Part shown: one piece after another, positions 6,395-12,069 of the stretch
How positions within the stretch are numbered: the stretch's first letter is position 1
Layout of the letters: each line of letters begins with the position of its first letter
Source: JBBRLA01 sp038231615
GTDB lineage: Bacteria; Myxococcota_A; Polyangia; Palsa-1104; JAEUJZ01
DNA length: 12,069 nt
Assembly: GCA_038231615.1 (NCBI GenBank)
Contig: JBBRLA010000216.1
Location: 1 to 12,069, forward strand
Direction: 5' to 3'
Made by a program: the position numbers and the translations under genes
The notes under the pieces: model-generated
Told to the model about the DNA's origin: nothing
What the model saw: the letters and a program-made list of their open reading frames with translations, nothing else
The model's database searches: none

Positions 6395-7297
6395 ATGTTG
6401 AGTAGAAGAGCCATGCGCACCCTGAATAAAATTTACGCAGTGATCGCGGCCGGCGCGGCAGTGCTGTGTTGCACGGAAACCTCGGCCAAGGCCGGGCCCC
6501 ACGACTTCGTCATCTACGTGACCCGCCTCGGGGGAGATCCCGAGTCGGCGCAGCCGTACATCGACAAGTTCGTGACCTACCTGCAAGCCGAGGTCGGCTG
6601 GCCCAAGGGCTCCGCCAAGGGGGCCTTTGTCGACAGCAAGAAGGAGGCCCTGGCCTTCATCAACCAGCAAAAGCCCGGCCTGGGCGTCATCGAGCCGGCG
6701 CTCTACCTGGAACTGCGCAAGGAACAGGGGCTGGAGCCGGTGGCGCAGGTCCTCAGCGCCGACCTGGTCACCGAGAAGCTGCACCTTTTGGTCAAGGACC
6801 CGGCGGTGCGGGCGCCGATGGATCTTTCGGGGAAGACCATCTCGACCTTGTTGTCCGATTTCCCCGAATACCTGTCGCGCATCGTTTTCGCCGGCAAGAT
6901 GCCCTTCGCGTTCAAGCACGTGGGGCAGGCCATGAAGGGCGTGCGCGCGGTACTGCGCGACGAGAGCGATGGCACCTTGCTGGACGATGGACAGATGGAG
7001 GCGGCGAAGAAGCTGGAGGGCGGCGCGGCGCTGCACTCGGTGTACGACGCCAGTTCCCTGCCGCCCTTGCCAGTGGTAGCGTTCGGCAAGGTGTTGAAGC
7101 CGGACGAGCGCAAGAAGCTGGTGAAAGTCCTGCTCGACATGTGCGGCACGCCCAAAGGAGGAGAGGTTTGCAAAGACATGCACATCCGCAAGTTCGCCCC
7201 GGTCAACACGGCAGCCTTCGTCGAGGCGCAACGGCGGTACGATCAGGCACCGCGGTCCAACAATCGCGAAGCGCCGCGGTCCAACAATCAACCATGA
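6395..7297 (+). CDS. PhnD-like periplasmic substrate-binding protein
   Basis: A 300-aa exported protein of the phosphate/phosphonate ABC-transporter binding type (PhnD-like, PF12974). The N-terminus has basic residues, a hydrophobic core (YAVIAAGAAVLCC) and a probable signal peptidase I site after SAKA. The mature part begins FVIYVTRLGGDPESAQPYIDKF and includes GVIEPALYLEL and SGKTISTLLSDFP, matching the layout of this family. No permease or ATPase lies nearby, so it may be an orphan sensor or binding protein; the ligand is unknown. ATG at 6395 is the longest start. ATG at 6413, preceded by a purine-rich stretch and giving a more typical signal peptide, is equally plausible. The last 16 residues come from a nucleotide repeat (APRSNNRE twice) and are probably not part of the fold. 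The TGA overlaps the next ATG as ATGA. Confidence 0.85.
   Translation: MLSRRAMRTLNKIYAVIAAGAAVLCCTETSAKAGPHDFVIYVTRLGGDPESAQPYIDKFVTYLQAEVGWPKGSAKGAFVDSKKEALAFINQQKPGLGVIEPALYLELRKEQGLEPVAQVLSADLVTEKLHLLVKDPAVRAPMDLSGKTISTLLSDFPEYLSRIVFAGKMPFAFKHVGQAMKGVRAVLRDESDGTLLDDGQMEAAKKLEGGAALHSVYDASSLPPLPVVAFGKVLKPDERKKLVKVLLDMCGTPKGGEVCKDMHIRKFAPVNTAAFVEAQRRYDQAPRSNNREAPRSNNQP
7247..7289 (+). repeat. 24-bp direct repeat at the 3' end of the PhnD-like gene
   Basis: Bases 7247-7265 and 7271-7289 differ at a single position over 19 nt and share CCGCGGTCCAACAATC. The 14-nt module TCGCGAAGCGCCGC at 7264-7277 also occurs, on the other strand, in every unit of the 33-bp array at 10857-10946. CCGCGGTCC occurs at the edge of that array too. 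The repeat ends 4 nt before the next start codon. Confidence 0.85.
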
Positions 7298-8175
7298 CCT
7301 CAATGACCTCGCAACCCCGCGGAATCCGCGGGTGTGACGCTGCAAAAAGGGGCAGTCTCCTGACCTCTTCGGCCAGCTTTCTGCTGAGCGCTGCCCTCTT
7401 CTGCTGTGCCGGCTGCCCGGCCAGCCCGGGGACGCTGAAGCCCACCGAGGCGACCCTGAGCGCCGAATCCATGCCGACGGACCCGCAAACGCTGGTCACC
7501 CTGGCCGACCAGCAATTCGACAAGGGCGGGGCTGGCGTCGAGAACTCACGCGCCGCTATGGAGCGCGCGGTGGCGAAGAACCCCGAGTGGGCCGCTAGCA
7601 AGGATGGCTACACTGGCGCCTGGCGCCTGGCGCGGGCCTACTCCGAGCTGGCCGCGGTGGACGACAAGGACAAGAAGACCGCTCTCAGCGACGCTGGCAT
7701 CGCCGCGGGGCGCAAGGCGCGGATGCTCTCGCCGGACGGCGTCGAGGGGGCCTATTACCTGGCGCAGCTTTTGGGCTATTCGGCGCAGGTGCACAAGGGG
7801 GACAAGGAGCTGGTGACAGAGTTGGTCAGCCTGGCGGAGCAGGCGGACAAGGCGGATGCCAAGTTCGACCATGCCGGGCCGGCCCGGGTGCTGGGGGCAA
7901 TCTATGCCCGCGCGCCGCAGCCACCGCTGTCCATCGGGGATTCGAGCAAGGCGGTGCAGCTCTTGCAGCGGGCAGTGCAGCTTGACCCGGGGTTTCCTGG
8001 CAACACGGTGTATCTGGCGGACGCCCTGGTGGCCGACGAACGATTCCCGGAGGCAGGGGCGGCAATCAAGTCAGCGCGGCAGCTCCTTCTGGACCCGCGC
8101 TGGGATCGTTATCGCGACACCTGGACCCGGGAACTTTCCAAGACCGAACGCAGGCTGAAGGCGAAGACGGGCTGA
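7294..8175 (+). CDS. TPR lipoprotein resembling TRAP transporter T-component (TatT)
   Basis: A 293-aa predicted lipoprotein. A hydrophobic stretch at 22-40 (LLTSSASFLLSAALFCCAG) ends in a lipobox-like CAG before Cys41. The mature part is helical and TPR-like, with NPEWAASKDGYTGAWRLARAY, GAYYLAQLLGY and SSKAVQLLQRAVQLDPGFPGNTVYLADALVADERF. The order and the motif around PARVLGAIYARAP recall TatT, a TPR partner of periplasmic binding proteins in some TRAP transporters. No TRAP membrane subunits are in view. The start ATG at 7294 overlaps the PhnD-like stop (ATGA), so translation is probably coupled. ATG at 7303 is an in-frame alternative, and the pair forms a MTSMTS repeat. A partnership with the upstream binding protein is inferred. 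The gene converges on fumC. Confidence 0.85.
   Translation: MTSMTSQPRGIRGCDAAKRGSLLTSSASFLLSAALFCCAGCPASPGTLKPTEATLSAESMPTDPQTLVTLADQQFDKGGAGVENSRAAMERAVAKNPEWAASKDGYTGAWRLARAYSELAAVDDKDKKTALSDAGIAAGRKARMLSPDGVEGAYYLAQLLGYSAQVHKGDKELVTELVSLAEQADKADAKFDHAGPARVLGAIYARAPQPPLSIGDSSKAVQLLQRAVQLDPGFPGNTVYLADALVADERFPEAGAAIKSARQLLLDPRWDRYRDTWTRELSKTERRLKAKTG
7316..7332 (+). promoter_or_regulatory. 7-bp GC hairpin near the start of the TPR lipoprotein gene
   Basis: CCCGCGG (7316-7322) pairs perfectly with CCGCGGG (7326-7332) across a 3-nt AAT loop, about 20 nt into the coding region. It could slow ribosomes or shield mRNA; a chance GC palindrome is also possible. Confidence 0.35.
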
Positions 8176-8238
8176 TATCCCGGTAGGTCTCCCCTTGCCC
8201 TCCCTCGCCGAGCTGGCCGATACGCGCGGAATGCATCA

Positions 8239-9645
<1,407 letters not shown>

Positions 9646-9653
9646 GTTGATGT

Positions 9654-9658
9654 CTCCT
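9654..9658 (-). promoter_or_regulatory. Ribosome binding site fixing the GTG start of fumC
   Basis: On the minus strand AGGAG sits 8 nt before GTG at 9645. It is the clearest Shine-Dalgarno sequence in the window. Confidence 0.75.
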
Positions 9659-9691
9659 CTTTTTTAGAATGGGCCTGTGGTGAAACGCGGG

Positions 9692-10849
9692 TCAGAAGCG
9701 CAGCCGGACCAGGCCGACCAGCGGCCCGGTGTTGCCCGGGTGGGTGCGTACAAGAAGCGCCCCGCCACCATCGTCAGCATCGTCGATCGGCACCAGCTCA
9801 TGGTTGCTGGGGGACGGCCCGGTGCCGAGCAGCAGGCGCGGCGGTTCAGGTCCCGGGCGCGGGGTGAGCGGCGCGGCGATGCCGAAGAGCTGGACGCCTG
9901 TGCCGGCGTGCTCCGCCACCACCAGCATCAGGTGATCGCCGCTGGCCACCGCCCGCAGCCGTTCCACCCCGGGCCCGACGGAGAAGCGAGTCTCCCCGCG
10001 CCAGCTCAGGGTGCGCGGGTCCATGCGGATGATCCTGCCGATGGCGCCATCGATGATGACCAGCAGGTCGTCGCGCAGGCGCAGGAGCGCCCGGGTGTCC
10101 GCACCGCCCCCCGGTGGGGGCACGGTCCCGATGGTCTGCCGCCCGTCCCTGTCCACCCGCAGCACCTTTCTCCCGCCCAGCAGGTAGTCGCCGTCGTCGT
10201 CGTGCAGCAGCACCTCGGTGGCACCGGCGCCGGGCACGGCGGTCACCCGCGTCGCGTGGCCGGCATCGTCGAGGGTCAGCAGATAGGCCCGGTCCTCCCT
10301 GGCGCAGCGAAGCAGGGCATAGGTTGTCGCTTGCGCCCGGCCTGCCTGAAGGAGGGGCGGATCAGTGACGGTGCAAGGGGCAGGCAGCGGCAGTTCCGAC
10401 CGGCCGGCGGGTTTGCCGTCGCGGTCGAAGAGCAGAAGGGGCGGTCCCGGCGTCCTGTCGAAGGGGGCCCCCATGGCGGCGGCGCTGCTGATGACATGGT
10501 CGCCGGTCCAGACGAAGTCCCCTGCCACGGGGCGGAACGAAAGCGACGGCTGCCGCTCGCTGACCCCCAGGGGCCGCCAGGTCGCGGGCAGTTCGGGGCG
10601 CTCGCTGGCGAGGATCACGTAGCGGCGCCGTCCCTCAGCGGAGCGATCGGGGAAGACCCGGAGGCGCCGGGGGGCGTAGTTCACCACCACGGCCTCGGTG
10701 GCCATCTCCCGCGCCGAGGGTGCGCGGAACGGAGGCGCCGCCCCGTGGGTCCCGCCGCTGCAAGAAAGCAGCGCCGCCAGGGCCAGCAACGGCAAGCCCC
10801 GCGCCAGTAACGCCAGCAACGGTAACGCACGACCGGTCAGGTGCTTCAA
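9692..10849 (-). CDS. Predicted lipoprotein of unknown function, β-propeller-like
   Basis: I do not recognise the family. From a TTG start at 10849 the protein is 385 aa. It begins with Lys and Arg, then a Leu-rich signal segment, then a lipobox-like LLS before Cys30, with CSGGT following. The mature part is rich in short β-strand-like segments ending in DRDGK, DDAGH and DRDGR turns, which suggests a repeated β-sheet or propeller fold. The frame stays open to an ATG at 10987, but that start would overlap the SirB1-like gene and put about 46 residues, including the basic IAKRRRSRGSP repeats, before the signal peptide. The TTG has AGGAG 10 nt upstream, inside the last repeat unit. fumC follows 46 bp downstream. 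The start is the least certain part. Confidence 0.75.
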   Translation of the reverse strand: MKHLTGRALPLLALLARGLPLLALAALLSCSGGTHGAAPPFRAPSAREMATEAVVVNYAPRRLRVFPDRSAEGRRRYVILASERPELPATWRPLGVSERQPSLSFRPVAGDFVWTGDHVISSAAAMGAPFDRTPGPPLLLFDRDGKPAGRSELPLPAPCTVTDPPLLQAGRAQATTYALLRCAREDRAYLLTLDDAGHATRVTAVPGAGATEVLLHDDDGDYLLGGRKVLRVDRDGRQTIGTVPPPGGGADTRALLRLRDDLLVIIDGAIGRIIRMDPRTLSWRGETRFSVGPGVERLRAVASGDHLMLVVAEHAGTGVQLFGIAAPLTPRPGPEPPRLLLGTGPSPSNHELVPIDDADDGGGALLVRTHPGNTGPLVGLVRLRF

Positions 10850-10856
10850 TGGACCG

Positions 10857-10946
10857 CGGCTCCTGCGGCGCTTCGCGATCGGAGAACCACGGCTCCTGCG
10901 GCGCTTCGCGATCGGAGAACCACGGCTCCTGCGGCGCTTCGCGATC
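10857..10946 (-). repeat. 33-bp tandem array (three copies) filling an intercistronic gap
   Basis: Identical 24-bp cores lie at 10857-10880, 10890-10913 and 10923-10946, separated by two identical 9-bp spacers. On the minus strand each core reads GATCGCGAAGCGCCGC followed by AGGAGCCG. The array covers almost the whole gap between the SirB1-like stop and the TTG start of the lipoprotein gene. Two bases of that stop codon (10945-10946) belong to the array, and the last unit supplies the AGGAG before the TTG. The repeat shares a 14-nt module with the one at 7247-7289. Confidence 0.95.
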
Positions 10947-11655
10947 AATGCACGAGGCCTTTGCCACGCACCGGCTTCTTGGCCCATGACTCCAGCACGC
11001 GCAAGCGTTCCATCACCAGGCGAAGGCGGACGGCGTCCCCCTGGGTGGTGTAGATGTGGCGCAGGTTGTTGAGCATGCGCACTAGGATCGCCCTCTTGGT
11101 GGCGACCTTCAGTTCCTCCGGCGTGGGGTCGCGTACCTCGCCGCTGACCACCTGGACCAGGTCCCGCAAGTCCTCTCGGGTAAGCGTGCGCCCATCGAAG
11201 GGGTCCAGGTACTGCTCGCCCTCGCCCTCGGGCGAAGCGCCGCCGCGGACCAGGAAGTGGCCCGGGAAGCCGATTCCTTGCAGAGGGACATCCACGCGGC
11301 GGCCAACCTCGATCAGGACCACGGCGAGGGTGATGGGGATGCCCAGGTGGCGATCCAGCACCTCGTTGAGGAAGCTGTTTCGGGGGTCGTCATAGTGGGC
11401 GGTGTTGCCGCGGAACTTCTTGGCCAGGTACGTGACCAGGCGACTGGCACAGGTGACCGGATCGCCGAAGCCGAGAAGATGGGTGCGCGCCTGCACAGCG
11501 AGGTCATCGAGGACGCCGAGGTAGTGGGCGAGGTCCAGGCCCGGGTACTCGGGCTCGGCCAGGAGCAGGGCGGCCTGGGCCAGATCAAGCTCCTCCTCGG
11601 GACGGCAGACGATGTGGGCGAAGAGGGCCACATCGGTCTTTATCGGCACGGCCAT
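10945..11655 (-). CDS. SirB1/transglutaminase-core-2 family protein
   Basis: A 236-aa member of the SirB1-like family (Transglut_core2, PF13369). The hallmark runs SFLNEVLDRHLGIPITLAVVLIEVGRR (94-120), then PLQGIGFPGHFLVR (125-137) with the conserved PGHF His133, then YLDPFDGRTLTREDL (149-163). The C-terminal helices (RAILVRMLNNLRHIY) match the TPR-like tail of the family. Biochemical function is not established; the fold is cysteine-protease-like, and a transglutaminase-type Cys is not obvious here. The ATG at 11655 lies 5 bp after the stop of the 85-aa gene, so the two are probably cotranscribed. The C-terminus is slightly shorter than the usual 260-280 aa and ends where the 33-bp array begins, so the array may have trimmed it. 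Confidence 0.9.
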   Translation of the reverse strand: MAVPIKTDVALFAHIVCRPEEELDLAQAALLLAEPEYPGLDLAHYLGVLDDLAVQARTHLLGFGDPVTCASRLVTYLAKKFRGNTAHYDDPRNSFLNEVLDRHLGIPITLAVVLIEVGRRVDVPLQGIGFPGHFLVRGGASPEGEGEQYLDPFDGRTLTREDLRDLVQVVSGEVRDPTPEELKVATKRAILVRMLNNLRHIYTTQGDAVRLRLVMERLRVLESWAKKPVRGKGLVH

Positions 11656-11660
11656 GCGGG

Positions 11661-11918
11661 CTAGGCGCTGGGGCTGGCCGACGGCCCCTCGGTCAGGCGG
11701 TAGCCGATCATGACGGCGGGGACCACCACCAGCTCCCTGTGGCGCTCGAAGATGTGGCCGCGCTCGTCGGCGATCTCGACCCGGGTGAGGGACATGGAGA
11801 GCACCGGGCCCTGCGCCGGGCGGCAGGCGGCGACATAGCCGGTGAGGCGGGCGCCGTTCTCGTATTCGAAGGTGACGCGATGGCTGACCAGATCACGCAG
11901 CGTGTCGTTGACGGGCAT
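11661..11918 (-). CDS. Small protein of unknown function, possibly a small β-barrel
   Basis: An 85-aa protein I cannot name. The pattern VTFEYENGARLTGYVAAC, VLSMSLTRVEIADERGH and ELVVVPAVMIGYRL alternates short β-strands with an NG turn, much like SH3/LSm-type small barrels; this is only a fold impression. It has no signal peptide or membrane helix. An in-frame TGA lies 15 nt upstream of the ATG at 11918, which fixes the start closely. AAGGGG is close to the ATG (1-nt spacing), so initiation may depend on coupling to the upstream reading frame, which ends 12 bp before. The SirB1-like gene follows after 5 bp. Confidence 0.7.
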   Translation of the reverse strand: MPVNDTLRDLVSHRVTFEYENGARLTGYVAACRPAQGPVLSMSLTRVEIADERGHIFERHRELVVVPAVMIGYRLTEGPSASPSA

Positions 11919-11930
11919 GCCCCTTGTATA

Positions 11931-12069
11931 TCATGCGAGGGGGCAGCACGAAAGCTGGACCCTCGGTGTTGGGCGCGGATCCCCTGCGTAGGGGTCGTCG
12001 GAGAGCAGAAACTGGCGCGGGGCAAAGAGACGGGGTACCTCCACTTGGTCAAACCACACCAATGCCCGG
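11931..12069 (-). CDS. C-terminal part of an unknown gene, cut by the window edge
   Basis: The minus-strand frame is open from the right edge and gives 45 codons ending in TGA (11931-11933). It includes WFDQVEVPRLFAPRQFLLSD, which reads like ordinary protein, and third positions are GC-rich as in the neighbours. Its stop lies 12 bp before the start of the 85-aa gene, as expected for an upstream operon member. The tail after DDPYAGDP is Pro/Cys-rich. No family is recognised and the call rests on frame, composition and spacing only. Confidence 0.45.
   Translation of the reverse strand, partial: RALVWFDQVEVPRLFAPRQFLLSDDPYAGDPRPTPRVQLSCCPLA

Noticed and set aside
4973..7345. 790-codon open frame on the minus strand across the aminotransferase and PhnD-like genes
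   Set aside because: It lies opposite two clearly recognised genes, is rich in Gly/Ala/Arg/His/Gln with no recognisable domain, and is expected from strong GC bias at third positions.
9677..10810. 377-codon open frame on the plus strand opposite the lipoprotein gene
   Set aside because: Low-complexity Arg/Gly/Pro/His composition, no domain, and the opposite strand has a credible lipoprotein with signal peptide.
10857..10946. CRISPR array
   Set aside because: The 9-bp spacers are identical and far too short, there are only three copies, and no cas genes are present.
11919..11930. Extended -10-like TGATATACA (minus strand) as a promoter for the 85-aa gene
   Set aside because: No matching -35, it overlaps the stop of a probable upstream gene, and it would put the transcript start on the ATG.
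11981..11994. CCCCT/AGGGG hairpin as a terminator or operator
   Set aside because: Only a 5-bp stem without a T-run, and it falls within a likely coding frame on the minus strand.

Overview
The window is GC-rich, mostly coding DNA. It carries a soluble Ser/Thr kinase with a TPR-like N-terminus, several lipoproteins, a TRAP T-component-like TPR lipoprotein, a YgfZ-family protein and a class II fumarase. This gene mix and the GC-rich codon use fit a deltaproteobacterium in the broad sense, most likely Myxococcota. That placement is inferred from gene content, not from a marker gene. No tRNA, rRNA, CRISPR array, insertion sequence, integrase or classical defence gene was seen.

Layout. Positions 1-249 are a non-coding leader with three inverted repeats. 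The plus strand then carries a kinase (250-2379) whose C-terminus appears to be a second, degenerate kinase domain. A small GYF_2/DUF4190-like membrane protein (2813-2364, minus) converges on it and overlaps its 3' end by 16 bp. From a divergent spacer a plus-strand series begins: ygfZ-like (2966), an unknown membrane protein (4128), a class I/II aminotransferase (4985), a PhnD-like periplasmic binding protein (6395) and a TPR lipoprotein (7294-8175). It meets a minus-strand series that reads leftwards from the right edge: the C-terminus of an unknown gene (ends 11931), an 85-aa unknown protein, a SirB1/transglutaminase-like protein, a lipoprotein and fumC (ends 8239).

How the genes relate. 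The PhnD-like protein and the TPR lipoprotein share an ATGA stop/start overlap and are probably a functional pair, with solute capture outside the inner membrane and an envelope-anchored TPR partner. ygfZ and the membrane protein are also tightly linked. fumC is a core TCA-cycle gene at the end of its series. No single pathway joins all the genes.

The most unusual signal is not a gene. Short direct repeats sit at several same-strand gene junctions. They include a 71-bp tandem duplication of a start region that creates a 24-codon ORF coupled at both ends, and a 33-bp, three-copy array that fills a whole intercistronic gap. The 33-bp array shares two sequence modules with a 24-bp repeat at another junction about 3.6 kb away. 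Other notable points are the kinase-pseudokinase fusion, its structured leader, and a C10 tract inside the kinase domain.
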